Source of the DNA: Lentisphaeria bacterium
GTDB taxonomy: Bacteria; Verrucomicrobiota; Lentisphaeria; Victivallales; UBA1829
Direction: 5' to 3'
DNA length: 64,000 nucleotides
NCBI GenBank assembly: GCA_003526375.1
Contig: DPDG01000052.1
Span: forward strand, 62,001 to 126,000
The notes under the pieces were generated by a model, which was not told where the DNA came from, did no database searches, and saw only the letters and a program-made list of their open reading frames with translations. The translations under genes were made by a program, and so were the position numbers. Within the stretch, counting starts at the first letter, position 1; the number at the start of each line of letters is the position of its first letter. This document shows, piece after piece, positions 33,327-41,730 of this stretch.

Positions 33327-33353
33327 AAAAATATTTTTTTACGGAAAGGCCGC

Positions 33354-33381
33354 TTGCAAAGCCGGAAAAAGGTGTTATAGT
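33354..33381 (+). promoter_or_regulatory. Putative promoter of the rpmJ-rplQ cluster
   Basis: TTGCAA (33354-33359) and TATAGT (33376-33381) are 16 nt apart. The leader of about 125 nt holds a hairpin GCTCCT-TGAAC-AGGAGC (33450-33466), which could be a ribosomal-protein or translational control element. Confidence 0.5.
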
Positions 33382-33514
33382 TATTGCTTCGTGCGTGTTT
33401 AGTCGAGAGTCGCGTCTTGGCTGCATTCCAAAACTCGTACGCGTGATGTGCTCCTTGAACAGGAGCGGAACCAGTAAGTAATGGAATAAAAATTTTAAAT
33501 TTGAGGCTGCACTT

Positions 33515-33631
33515 ATGAAAGTTAGGGCGTCCATCAAACGCAGGTGCGAATCCTGCCAGATAATCAAACGCAAAGGCACGGTTCGCGTTGTATGTTCACG
33601 CAATCCGCGTCATAAACAGAAACAAGGTTAA
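33515..33631 (+). CDS. rpmJ: 50S ribosomal protein L36
   Basis: The 38-residue protein matches bL36 closely: MKVRASIKRRCESCQIIKR at the start and RHKQKQG at the end. The zinc ligands Cys11, Cys14, Cys27 and His33 are all present, so this is the zinc-binding type. TTGAGG lies upstream as a weak ribosome site. It opens the ribosomal cluster, 19 nt before rpsM, as in many bacteria. Confidence 0.95.
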   Translation: MKVRASIKRRCESCQIIKRKGTVRVVCSRNPRHKQKQG

Positions 33632-33650
33632 ATCGGAGAACCCAAGAGAC

Positions 33651-34082
33651 ATGCCTAGAATCATAGGAGTTGACATCCCGGGGAACAAGCGCATCGAATA
33701 CGCCCTCCGGTACATCTACGGAATCGGACCCGCTGTTGCAGCGGAACTTGTGAAACGCGCCAAAATCAAGCCTGGCACCAAAGCCAACCAGATAACAGAC
33801 GAGAATATCGCCACCATCACGACGATGCTTCAGAATGAGTTCGTTGTCGAAGGCGATCTCAGACGTTCTCTCGCTCAGGATATCAGACGCCTTCAGGCGA
33901 TCAACTGCTATCGCGGAACACGCCACCGCAAGAATCTGCCCTGCCATGGTCAGCGCACCCGTACCAATGCCCGTACAAGAAAAGGCAAGAAGGTTACAGT
34001 CGGCGCCATCCGTGACAAAACACAGAGAAAGATCGAGAAGAGCGGCAGTCCTGCTCCCGCCGCTCCCGCAGGCAAGAAATAA
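33651..34082 (+). CDS. rpsM: 30S ribosomal protein S13
   Basis: The 143-residue protein starts with the S13 signature RIIGVDIPGNKRIEYALRYI and has the conserved YRGTRHRKNLPCHGQRT RNA-binding tail. About 20 extra C-terminal residues are rich in Ala, Pro and Lys (KIEKSGSPAPAAPAGKK). ATG 33651 has GGAGAACCC upstream; an in-frame extension from 33588 would read through rpmJ. Confidence 0.95.
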   Translation: MPRIIGVDIPGNKRIEYALRYIYGIGPAVAAELVKRAKIKPGTKANQITDENIATITTMLQNEFVVEGDLRRSLAQDIRRLQAINCYRGTRHRKNLPCHGQRTRTNARTRKGKKVTVGAIRDKTQRKIEKSGSPAPAAPAGKK

Positions 34083-34140
34083 GCTGGCGGCATAATCTGT
34101 TATCAATCAACACAATCAACCGAAAGGCTTTGTAAATACC

Positions 34141-34605
34141 ATGGCTGACGAAAAAAAGGAAACAGCTCCCGTCGTCGCTGAAAACGTGGAAGCTGCCGCC
34201 GCCGCAGAGACCGCCAAGGCTCCTGCCGCGGATGTCAAGCGCAAGAAAGGCGGACGTTACGTCCCGTCCGGAATCGCTTTTATTCTGGCTACATTCAATA
34301 ATACAAAAGTAACCTTCACCGACCTGCACGGCAATGTGCTCTGCTGGTCCACCTCCGGCAAAAACGGATTCAAAGGCTCGAGAAAAAGCACGGCTTATGC
34401 CGCTCAGGTCGTAGCTGCGGATGCCGCGAAAAAGGCCGAGGCTCTCGGTATGAAGGAAGTGGAAGTCCGGATCAACGGACCGGGCGCCGGAAGAGAATCT
34501 GCTGTCAGAGGCATTGCTTCCATCGGTATGGAAATCAATGCGATCAAGGACATCACTCCTGTTCCGCACAACGGATGCAGACCTCCGAAAAGACGCCGTG
34601 TCTGA
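34141..34605 (+). CDS. rpsK: 30S ribosomal protein S11 with N-terminal extension
   Basis: The core (about 38-154) carries FNNTKVTFTDLHGNV and the ending NGCRPPKRRRV typical of uS11. The first 37 residues form an Ala/Glu/Lys-rich extension that normal S11 lacks. ATG 34141 follows GAAAGGC. rpsD, which usually follows rpsK, is absent; an 89-nt gap leads directly to rpoA. Confidence 0.95.
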   Translation: MADEKKETAPVVAENVEAAAAAETAKAPAADVKRKKGGRYVPSGIAFILATFNNTKVTFTDLHGNVLCWSTSGKNGFKGSRKSTAYAAQVVAADAAKKAEALGMKEVEVRINGPGAGRESAVRGIASIGMEINAIKDITPVPHNGCRPPKRRRV

Positions 34606-34694
34606 TGTGATGTATCCCGGGCGCGGCAGCAAGCCGCACCCGGTGTGATTAACCCCGGACTTTTAACCCGAAAATACTTGGAGGATTATACAAG

Positions 34695-35720
34695 ATGGCT
34701 GCTGTATCCGGATTTCCGATGCCTCAATCCCTTGTGATGGAGGAACATACTGCTACAGACACTTATGCCAAGTTCATTGCAGCTCCCTTTCAGAGCGGTT
34801 TTGGACATACGATAGGCAATTCCCTTCGCAGGGTCTTGCTTTCATCTCTTGAGGGTTCTGCTATCTCTGCCGTAAGAATCGAAGGCGTTTCCCATGAGTT
34901 TACGACTCTGCCGAATGTCGCCGAGGATATTACGGAGATCATCCTGAACCTGAAAAAGGTCAAACTTAATCTTCACACAGATCCGCCGAAGACTCTTGAG
35001 ATCAAGAAAAGTGTTGCAGGCCCTGTTACCGCCGGTGATATCATCACCGATGGAACCGTTGAGGTTCTCAACCCTGACCAGATCATCTGCACGCTTGACA
35101 AGGACGTTCCTTTCCGGGCGGAAATCGAAATCTCCAGAGGCAGGGGCTGGTGCCCCGCTGAAAAGAACAAGCTTCCGACGCATCCTTACGGAACGATTCT
35201 TGTCGATTGCCTTTTCAGTCCTGTGACCCATGTCCGTTATCAGGTCGGCGCCGCCCGCGTCGGAGAAGAGACGGAAATGGACAGCCTTGCTCTTGAGATT
35301 TACACCGACGGCAGAATCTCTCCGAAGGATGCTCTTGAGAAGGCGGCAAAGATTCTTAAAGATCACCTCCGTCCCTTCCTCGGAAGCCAGATGACGGAAG
35401 ATGATGCCCTCGCGGCGATCAGCGAGGAGGAGCAGAAGCTGTTCCGCATTCTTTCTCAGGATGTCGAAGTGCTGGATCTCTCCGTCAGAGCTATGAACTG
35501 CTTGAACAATGCAAATATCAAGCTGCTCGGCGAGCTCTGCATGAAGACGGAATCCCGTATGCTCAAGTTCCGCAACTTCGGTAAGAAGTCCCTTGACGAA
35601 ATCAAGGAAAAGCTGTCAGAGAACAATCTGTCTCTCGGCATGACTTTCAGTGAAGAACTCAGTAATGCAATTCAGGCCGAAGCCGACCGGGCGAAGGCCG
35701 TTAAGAAAGAGGAGGCGTAA
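34695..35720 (+). CDS. rpoA: DNA-directed RNA polymerase subunit alpha
   Basis: The 341-residue protein has an N-terminal assembly domain (about 1-235; GHTIGNSLRRVLLSSLEGSAI) and the C-terminal domain (about 265-325) that contacts promoters and activators (LDLSVRAMNCL, LKFRNFGKKSLDEIKEKL). ATG 34695 follows TGGAGG. It sits between rpsK and rplQ as usual, with only 5 nt before rplQ. Confidence 0.97.
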   Translation: MAAVSGFPMPQSLVMEEHTATDTYAKFIAAPFQSGFGHTIGNSLRRVLLSSLEGSAISAVRIEGVSHEFTTLPNVAEDITEIILNLKKVKLNLHTDPPKTLEIKKSVAGPVTAGDIITDGTVEVLNPDQIICTLDKDVPFRAEIEISRGRGWCPAEKNKLPTHPYGTILVDCLFSPVTHVRYQVGAARVGEETEMDSLALEIYTDGRISPKDALEKAAKILKDHLRPFLGSQMTEDDALAAISEEEQKLFRILSQDVEVLDLSVRAMNCLNNANIKLLGELCMKTESRMLKFRNFGKKSLDEIKEKLSENNLSLGMTFSEELSNAIQAEADRAKAVKKEEA

Positions 35721-35725
35721 TTGCT

Positions 35726-36217
35726 ATGCGTCATCTTAGAAAAATAGCGAAACTCGGCCGTAACTCCGGCCATAGAAAGGCTTTGCTTGTCAATATGGCA
35801 TGCAGCCTGATCGAACATGATCAGATCGAAACGACTGTGAACCGTGCGAAAGAGGTCCGCAGACTCGTAGACAGACTCATCACATACGGAAAAAAAGGCG
35901 GAGAGCACAATCGCCGTCTTGCAATTGCCAGAATCAAAGACAATACGCCTTCTGACAAGGCGCAGACCAAGAAAGCTGTCATTACGAAGCTTTTTGGTGA
36001 TCTTGCCACGCGTTTTGCCGAGAGAAACGGCGGTTACACCAGAATCATCCGCACCGGAAAACGTGTAGGCGATGCCGCGGATGCATGTATTCTCCAGTTT
36101 GTCGAAGCCGGTGCTCCCGCTTCCAGGAAGAAATCCGCCGCTCCGGTCGAAGCGAAGCCGGAAGCTCCTGCTGCAGAAGCGAAAGCGGAAGTTCCTGCTG
36201 AAGAGGTCAAGGCATAA
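35726..36217 (+). CDS. rplQ: 50S ribosomal protein L17 with C-terminal extension
   Basis: The first 117 residues match bL17 (MRHLRKIAKLGRNSGHRKAL, IETTVNRAKEVRRLVDRLI, GGYTRI). The remaining 46 residues form a tail rich in Ala, Pro, Glu and Lys with EAKPEAPAAEAK-like repeats. It ends the cluster and is followed by a clear terminator. Confidence 0.95.
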   Translation: MRHLRKIAKLGRNSGHRKALLVNMACSLIEHDQIETTVNRAKEVRRLVDRLITYGKKGGEHNRRLAIARIKDNTPSDKAQTKKAVITKLFGDLATRFAERNGGYTRIIRTGKRVGDAADACILQFVEAGAPASRKKSAAPVEAKPEAPAAEAKAEVPAEEVKA

Positions 36218-36241
36218 TCTGATTTCTCAGATCATTTCAGA

Positions 36242-36271
36242 CCCTGTCATGGAAACATGGCGGGGTTTTTT
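36242..36271 (+). terminator. Terminator of the ribosomal cluster
   Basis: CCCTGTCATG (36242-36251) pairs with CATGGCGGGG (36256-36265), including two GT wobbles, around a GAAA tetraloop. A six-T run follows. Confidence 0.85.
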
Positions 36272-36288
36272 ATTGTCCTGAAGGGGAC

Positions 36289-36328
36289 AAAAAAAAGACC
36301 GGATCGAAAGAATTCCGATCCAGTCTTT
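36289..36328 (-). terminator. Terminator of the lipoprotein gene
   Basis: On the minus strand AAAGACTGGATCG (plus 36316-36328) pairs with CGATCCGGTCTTT (plus 36294-36306) with one mismatch, followed by a long T-run (plus A-run from 36289). Confidence 0.8.
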
Positions 36329-36349
36329 GAAAACAGCTGCAAAAAACTG

Positions 36350-36739
36350 TTATTGAGCGGCAACGACCTGAAGGTCGGCAAGTTTAACCTGCTGGCCGAG
36401 CTGCCGGCTGAGAGCCTGTTCGATGGCTTCATTGCTCATTTCATCCATTTTGACTGCGACCATTCTGGAGCGGTCAATGGAGTCAATGGAAGCACTGTTC
36501 ATCGCTTTGACTTCCGCCTTTGTATAATAGATGGTCTTGTTGCTGTAGTCGATCACGATAGCCACGACTCCGGGGATGATTCCGAAGAGAAGACCGCAGC
36601 AGTCGAGGACCAGAACAGCCGGATCAATCTGGGATGAAGCCGGCTTTCCTTTGCGTTCACCATAGAAGAGTGTTCCACACGCTGTGAGTTGAAGCATGAG
36701 GACTCCGGCGAGAGCGACCAACATTGATTTTTTGAACAT
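36350..36739 (-). CDS. Small conserved lipoprotein
   Basis: The 129-residue protein has a lipoprotein signal with lipobox LTAC (Cys about 21) and begins its mature part CGTLFYGERKGKP, a pattern shared by a widespread family of small lipoproteins of unknown function. A second hydrophobic stretch (GLLFGIIPGVVAIVIDY) follows and may span or dip into the membrane. The C-terminal part is specific to this protein. Start ATG 36739 has AAGGAAG upstream; a longer in-frame start at 36883 lacks support. Confidence 0.8.
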   Translation of the reverse strand: MFKKSMLVALAGVLMLQLTACGTLFYGERKGKPASSQIDPAVLVLDCCGLLFGIIPGVVAIVIDYSNKTIYYTKAEVKAMNSASIDSIDRSRMVAVKMDEMSNEAIEQALSRQLGQQVKLADLQVVAAQ

Positions 36740-36900
36740 TTTTGTTCTTCCTTTATTGTTTTGTGTTGTATGAAATAAAAGACTAAACTTCTTTAAGGTA
36801 GTATCTTTCAGTCTTTTTTCAAGGGTGCAATGGAGAAATTGGGAGGCATCGGAGAAACTGTGGATCATGCTGTTGATCTTCAATACCGCTGATTTCCCGC

Positions 36901-36928
36901 TTGACTTTTGCTGTTCATGTGGTATAAT
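36901..36928 (+). promoter_or_regulatory. Promoter of the EamA transporter gene
   Basis: TTGACT (36901-36906) and TATAAT (36923-36928) are 16 nt apart, close to consensus. GAGGGAGGG precedes the start codon at 36979. Confidence 0.7.
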
Positions 36929-36978
36929 GGATTCATCCCCCTGATTTAACCGTTTTATTCTGAGGGAGGGATTTTGTC

Positions 36979-37932
36979 ATGACAGGAAATACCCGGCTTG
37001 CCGCCGCATTCTTCTGGCTCATCGTGAGTTGCCTTTGCTGGGCTGCCAACTACATTATTGCACGTCTGATGATGACTCAGACTCATTTGACGCCGTCTTC
37101 CGTGACATTCTGGCGGTATCTTGCCGCGGCTCTGATCATGTTTTGTGCCGGAATGACGACTCTCGGCTGGAGGCGTTTCTTTGCGATCCGGCGGTCGGAC
37201 TGGCTTCCGATGCTGGGGCAGGGGGCGGTAATGTCTCTGGTCAGCCTGATGCTGTTGTGGTGTGAACGTTTCAATTCCGCGATGGATGCGGCGATGGTGG
37301 ATGCCGTGATTCCGGTCATGATCATGCTGGGCAGCGTGTTCATCGGACAGAAGATCCGGATGCTTCAGTTGATCGGCATGATGATCAGTTTGAGCGGATG
37401 CCTGTTTGTCATCCGTGTCGTTACGCCGGACGGGCTCCGGCTTTCTCAGCTTCACTGGTCGGACCTTCTGATTCTCGGTTCCGCGGGAAGCTGGGCGCTG
37501 TATGTTTTGTGGGGACGCGGGACTGTCAGGCGTGTGCCGAGTCTTGTTTATACGGGCTGGACTCTGCTGTCATGCGCTGCGGCTGTCGGGATTTATTCTC
37601 TGCTGGACGGGCAGATGCTTTCCCTGCCGCGGAACTCCGAAGGATGGTGGCTCCTTGTCTGGATGATTCTCTTTCCGACGATCGGCGCATTCTGGGCGTG
37701 GAATCAGGCATCCGGCGTGTTGGCTTTGCCGATACAGAACATTTCACAGTATCTGATCCCCGTTTCAGCGGTTGTCATGGCGCACTTCATGCTCTCGGAG
37801 CCTCTTTCCGCATTTCAGATATTCGGTATTTTCCTGATTACCTGCGGTGTGGCAATGGACCCCGCAATTTCCGCCCGGCTGAGAAGCCGGTGCGGGCGCT
37901 TTCTGCATCATGTGCGTTCCGGCAGGAAGTGA
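36979..37932 (+). CDS. EamA/DMT-family transporter
   Basis: The 317-residue protein has ten predicted membrane helices in two homologous halves, the drug/metabolite transporter pattern. Typical elements are an N-terminal FFWLIVSCLCWAANYII and the second-half WASNQ-like motif AFWAWNQASG. Members export amino acids, metabolites or drugs; the substrate is unknown. It has its own promoter and is convergent with the oxidoreductase at 37965. Confidence 0.88.
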   Translation: MTGNTRLAAAFFWLIVSCLCWAANYIIARLMMTQTHLTPSSVTFWRYLAAALIMFCAGMTTLGWRRFFAIRRSDWLPMLGQGAVMSLVSLMLLWCERFNSAMDAAMVDAVIPVMIMLGSVFIGQKIRMLQLIGMMISLSGCLFVIRVVTPDGLRLSQLHWSDLLILGSAGSWALYVLWGRGTVRRVPSLVYTGWTLLSCAAAVGIYSLLDGQMLSLPRNSEGWWLLVWMILFPTIGAFWAWNQASGVLALPIQNISQYLIPVSAVVMAHFMLSEPLSAFQIFGIFLITCGVAMDPAISARLRSRCGRFLHHVRSGRK

Positions 37933-37964
37933 ACCCGTGCCGGAACACCGGTTGACTGTTATAT

Positions 37965-39134
37965 TCAGTTGATGCAGGGAGTTATCTTTTCAATCGGGAC
38001 AGGCAGCGCCCGTTTCAATTCCAGCGCCTCAATCGCCTTCTGCGCCAGATAAGTTGCACGGAATCCGGCGAGTTCATCACACGGGGACGGAGTGTCGTTC
38101 TGAATTGACTTTACAAACGCATCCAGCATGGCATAATGTCCTTTGTCCACGAGGAATGGACAGGTGTTTTCCAGTTTTTTGCTGTTGCCGGAGCTGCCGA
38201 CATGCTGTCTGTATTTCTCCTGGTAAGCTGCAAATCCTTCTGCTTTTCCTGCAAAGGGATCATACTGCATCGGGAAATATTCCGGCGCGTTCTGCGGCAT
38301 GCCGTAATAATTGTTTTCCACAAAGAAAAGGGAACGGAACAGTGCCGCATTGTGTGTGACTTCATAGAGCTCTTTCGGAAAATCAAAGGTTCCGGAACAG
38401 GAGAAGTCGAGGGTCATATTTGCTCCTCCGTCAAAACGCAGGTGAATTCCGTGCGACAGGCGCGATGAACCCCATGCCGTGATTTCGCAGGGCAGTTGAG
38501 GTGCAAAGAACCAGCAGGCAAGGTCCAGCCAGTGAACGCTTTCCCCGATGATCTCTCCGCCGCCCGAAAGCGGATCCAGATGCCCCAGACCGTAGGATGA
38601 ACTTTCATCCTGAATCCGGATCAGCAGGTGCGGGAGATTCTCCTCCGGAAGCGGTTCTCGCTGTTTTTCAATATAACGCCACGGATTGTGTATGGGATTT
38701 TCCGCATGATCGAGCCATTTCCTGCGCAGCGCCTGCATTGCGGGCGACATCCTGCGGTTGAGATCGACGCAAAATTTAATGCCGCTCCGGCGGACGGCTT
38801 TCATGATGAGATAAGCCTCTTTGTCATGCATTGCCATCGGCTTTTCACAAAAGATATGCTTTCCCGCCTTTGCCGCCGCTTCAATGATGGGCAGATGCGC
38901 CTCATGTGTCGTGGCAATCTTGATCATGTCCACTTCGGGATCGTTGACGACCTCCATGAAATCGGTTGTCGTTTCGGGGACATGAAACTGTTCCGCCGCA
39001 GTTTTTGCATTGTCCGGGTTCACGTCACACGCCCATTTCAATGTGACATCCGGATGTTTTGCCATATTCGGAAAATCCTGGCTCCGGGCGAATTTGCCGC
39101 ATCCGATCTGGGCGGCAGTTAGAGTTTTTTTCAT
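37965..39134 (-). CDS. Gfo/Idh/MocA-family oxidoreductase
   Basis: The 389-residue protein has an NAD(P)-binding Rossmann half: AQIGCGKFA (8-16), KIATTHEAHLPIIEAAAKAGKH and the EKP motif (CEKPMAMH). The C-terminal substrate half contains GGGEIIGESVHWLDLACWF, with the His-x3-Asp pair expected for catalysis. It probably oxidises or reduces a sugar or inositol derivative. It has no obvious operon partner. Confidence 0.9.
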   Translation of the reverse strand: MKKTLTAAQIGCGKFARSQDFPNMAKHPDVTLKWACDVNPDNAKTAAEQFHVPETTTDFMEVVNDPEVDMIKIATTHEAHLPIIEAAAKAGKHIFCEKPMAMHDKEAYLIMKAVRRSGIKFCVDLNRRMSPAMQALRRKWLDHAENPIHNPWRYIEKQREPLPEENLPHLLIRIQDESSSYGLGHLDPLSGGGEIIGESVHWLDLACWFFAPQLPCEITAWGSSRLSHGIHLRFDGGANMTLDFSCSGTFDFPKELYEVTHNAALFRSLFFVENNYYGMPQNAPEYFPMQYDPFAGKAEGFAAYQEKYRQHVGSSGNSKKLENTCPFLVDKGHYAMLDAFVKSIQNDTPSPCDELAGFRATYLAQKAIEALELKRALPVPIEKITPCIN

Positions 39135-39353
39135 GATAGACTTACTTTCTGTTCCTGTTGATTTATTTGAATATTACAGCGTAAACACCTCTTCTGAAAA
39201 ACATAATGTAATTATAATCCGGAAAACAGAAAAGAGAATACGCAAACTTTATCTTTTTATCCGTATTTGCCCGAATTACCTCCGGAAAGCAACGGAAAAA
39301 ACGGCGACGAAACCTGAACAGGAAGAATATTGAATTGCATGTATATGAAGTAC

Positions 39354-39393
39354 AAAAAAAATGCCATATTTTCCGTAACTTGGAAAATATGGC
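39354..39393 (-). terminator. Terminator overlapping the 3' end of tRNA-Asp
   Basis: On the minus strand GCCATATTTTCC (plus 39382-39393) pairs perfectly with GGAAAATATGGC (plus 39363-39374), followed by a T-run (plus A-run 39354-39361). The first four bases of the stem are the tRNA discriminator and CCA. Confidence 0.85.
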
Positions 39394-39466
39394 GGAAGCG
39401 ACGGGACTCGAACCCGCAACATCCACCGTGACAGGGTGGCACTCTAACCAATTGAGCTACGCCTCC
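39390..39466 (-). tRNA. tRNA-Asp (anticodon GTC)
   Basis: The 77-nt sequence folds as a cloverleaf. The acceptor arms are GGAGGCG and CGCTTCC, the D-arm contains GCTC/GAG, and the anticodon stem CCACC/GGTGG encloses loop CTGTCAC with anticodon GTC. The T-arm is GCGGG-TTCGAGT-CCCGT. The discriminator G and CCA are encoded. Upstream on the minus strand TTGAAA (plus 39509-39514) and TACATT (plus 39487-39492), 16 nt apart, look like its promoter. Confidence 0.96.
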
Positions 39467-39627
39467 GCATCTCTCATGATGCCCTTAATGTATGCCATTA
39501 TTTCGATATTTCAAGCCGGATTCCGAAAAAAAATCCAATTTTTTTCGGATTTCACGGAAAATCTTCCTGTTTTCAGATTGAATAAATGACCGTTTGATAC
39601 TAAAGTTATAATTTATGGAGATTTTCG

Positions 39628-39921
39628 ATGGCTAGACACAAACTCAAAAAACGGGATATTCATGGCCCCAGAACCTTTTATGACGTCCGGCTTGACCTGC
39701 ACGGCATGTTTTCCGAGGAGGCCATGCGGAAAGTGGAAAAAACTATTGCAGCCAATCCCGGACGCAGCATTCTGGTGATCCACGGACATGGAACCGGCGT
39801 TCTCAGGAATGCCGTCCGGAGCGCGCTTCAGGCGCATCGCCTGCCGATGGTCCGGGATTATGTTTTCGGAGAGGACATCAATGCGCCGGGACTTGACGGC
39901 GTCACTGTTATTTATACTTGA
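39628..39921 (+). CDS. Smr-domain protein
   Basis: The 97-residue protein is a stand-alone Smr domain: LDLHGMFSEEA (about 22-32) and VIHGHGTGVLRNAVR (about 50-64) are the family motifs. Smr domains, as at the C-terminus of MutS2, bind or nick nucleic acids; recent work links them to collided ribosomes. GGAG precedes ATG 39628. It lies 20 nt upstream of mazG and is probably co-transcribed with it. Confidence 0.88.
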   Translation: MARHKLKKRDIHGPRTFYDVRLDLHGMFSEEAMRKVEKTIAANPGRSILVIHGHGTGVLRNAVRSALQAHRLPMVRDYVFGEDINAPGLDGVTVIYT

Positions 39922-39941
39922 GAGCAGGAAAGGAAAATGAA

Positions 39942-40739
39942 ATGAACGATGATTCTTTATGTGCCAATATTCAGGAACTGGTCGGCGTCATGAAAAGACT
40001 GCGTGCGCCGGACGGGTGTCCGTGGGACCGCAAGCAGACGCATGAATCGCTGATGCCTTTCATTATGGAGGAGTGCGGCGAGTTTCTGGACGCCGTCGCG
40101 GCAAAGGATGACGCCAACATGCGCGAGGAGCTCGGCGACGTTCTCATGCACATTGTCCTGCACTCCGTGATGGCGGAGGAGCGCGGCAAGTTCACTTTTA
40201 CGGATGTCGTGCATGATATCGCAGCAAAGATGAAACACCGGCACCCGCATGTGTTTTCCGATGAGAAAGTCAATGACGCGGAAGAAGTCGTCGGTCTCTG
40301 GGAAAAGGTCAAGGCGCAGGAAAAGAACCATGCGCCAGATAAAAAGGCGTCGGCTCTGGACGGGGTTCCCATGCACTGCCCGGCTCTGATTCAGGCGGAG
40401 AAGCTCCAGAAGAAAGCCGCAAAGCTCGGCTTCGACTGGTCGAGACAGGAAGAAATCGTCGATAAGATTCAGGAGGAGCTGAACGAACTCAGAGAAGCCA
40501 TGAAGTCAGGGGATGATGCGCATATTGATGAAGAACTCGGCGATCTTCTCTTCGCCGCCAGTAATCTTTCCCGTTTCCGCAAACGCCGGTCGGGGGAACT
40601 TCTGCTTGGCGCCGCGAACAGAAAGTTCAAGACCCGTTTCATGTTCATGGAAAAAGAGCTTGCGGCACAGGGAAAGAAGTTCGAGGACTGCAATATCGGT
40701 GAACTTGAGGCTCTCTGGCAGAAAGCCAAAGGGAAGTAA
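39942..40739 (+). CDS. mazG: Nucleoside triphosphate pyrophosphohydrolase MazG
   Basis: MazG cleaves (d)NTPs to monophosphates, limiting aberrant nucleotides and ppGpp effects. The 265-residue protein has two MazG repeats: CPWDRKQTHESL and MEECGEFLDA...EELGDVLMHIV in the first, and EELNELREAM...EELGDLLFAASNL in the second, each with the EExxE/ExxD metal-binding set. Start ATG 39942 is preceded by AGGAAAGGAAA; an alternative start at 39918 would overlap the Smr gene. The end lies 19 nt from the convergent ATPase gene. Confidence 0.93.
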   Translation: MNDDSLCANIQELVGVMKRLRAPDGCPWDRKQTHESLMPFIMEECGEFLDAVAAKDDANMREELGDVLMHIVLHSVMAEERGKFTFTDVVHDIAAKMKHRHPHVFSDEKVNDAEEVVGLWEKVKAQEKNHAPDKKASALDGVPMHCPALIQAEKLQKKAAKLGFDWSRQEEIVDKIQEELNELREAMKSGDDAHIDEELGDLLFAASNLSRFRKRRSGELLLGAANRKFKTRFMFMEKELAAQGKKFEDCNIGELEALWQKAKGK

Positions 40740-40758
40740 AAACAAGCGGGCAACGGAG

Positions 40759-41652
40759 CTACTTCAAGGATGCTTCGAACAGCGGAGCTTTGCTCTTGAA
40801 AAACTCATAATAGATTCTGGCGTTTTCCAGCTCCTGCCATTCTCTGAAAACAACGGGATCGGAGTCCAGATCGTAAATGCGTGCTCCGCGGATCGAAAGC
40901 AGAAACGGGGAATGAGTCGCGATAATGAACTGGTCATTGCAGAGAACGGATTGCTCCAAAAAGCGGACCAGTTCTATTTGGCGCGCCGGGGCAAGACTGT
41001 TTTCCGGTTCATCAAGCAGATAAAGGCAATCGGTTCCGATTGTTTCCGTGAAGTACTGAAACGCGCTTTCCCCGTTTGAACGTGTTTTTACATTGGCTTC
41101 CACGCGCTTTGCGACGAAACGGGAAGGTGTTTTGCGGTGGGCGTCGCAGTAATCCGAAAAAAGCGGAAGGTCATCCAGTGAATTCATCCGGCAGGAACCG
41201 TTCTTTTTCTGCCAGTAATCCTTGATTTCCGTTTCCCGTTCACGGTCGATACCTTCATTTTTCCTGCGCCGCTTTAGTATCATCTGAAACACATCGTCGC
41301 TTGCAATGAACCTGCTTCCCGAAGGAGGCGCGATGGTGTCGCCGCATTCGTCTTCCGCAAAAGCGGCGGTGCAGTATTCGACAAACTGATCGAAAAAGGC
41401 GGAGTGATTGAACGGGGCATTTCTTGCAAGCTTCAACTTCTGCGCGATTGCATTCAGGATCGTAGTCTTGCCGCTGCCGTTTCCTCCATACAGAATCGTA
41501 ACGGGAGAGAAAGACAATGCGGGAACACGCCCTTTGAACAGTCCGAACGGATACCGTGTCGTGTAACAGGTCATCTGTGCGCGTTGGGAAGTGAAAAAAC
41601 TGAATTCCGTGTCTTCCGACGGCAGTGAAAAATATTCCAGATACACCTGCAT
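40759..41652 (-). CDS. AAA-family (ABC-like) ATPase, stand-alone
   Basis: The 297-residue protein carries Walker A GGNGSGKT (56-63), Walker B with CLYLLDEPENSL and an H-loop ATHSPF. These belong to the SMC/OLD/RecF-like ATPase group. The middle (about 110-200) is charged and helical, but too short for a long coiled coil. No nuclease or other partner gene lies next to it, so a two-gene defence system is not supported. The function is unknown. Confidence 0.8.
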   Translation of the reverse strand: MQVYLEYFSLPSEDTEFSFFTSQRAQMTCYTTRYPFGLFKGRVPALSFSPVTILYGGNGSGKTTILNAIAQKLKLARNAPFNHSAFFDQFVEYCTAAFAEDECGDTIAPPSGSRFIASDDVFQMILKRRRKNEGIDRERETEIKDYWQKKNGSCRMNSLDDLPLFSDYCDAHRKTPSRFVAKRVEANVKTRSNGESAFQYFTETIGTDCLYLLDEPENSLAPARQIELVRFLEQSVLCNDQFIIATHSPFLLSIRGARIYDLDSDPVVFREWQELENARIYYEFFKSKAPLFEASLK

Positions 41653-41730
41653 GAAAAAACTCCTTTGAAGAGCAATATATTTTCCGGACAGGAAAAGTCA
41701 AGGAGTCCTTTCGGTATGGGAAAGAAAATA

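Noticed and set aside
34606..34694. Broken rpsD remnant between rpsK and rpoA
   Set aside because: The 89-nt gap holds no S4-like sequence in any frame.
40759..41652. Two-gene defence system with the ATPase
   Set aside because: The neighbours are mazG (convergent) and a GntR regulator; no nuclease or toxin gene lies beside it.
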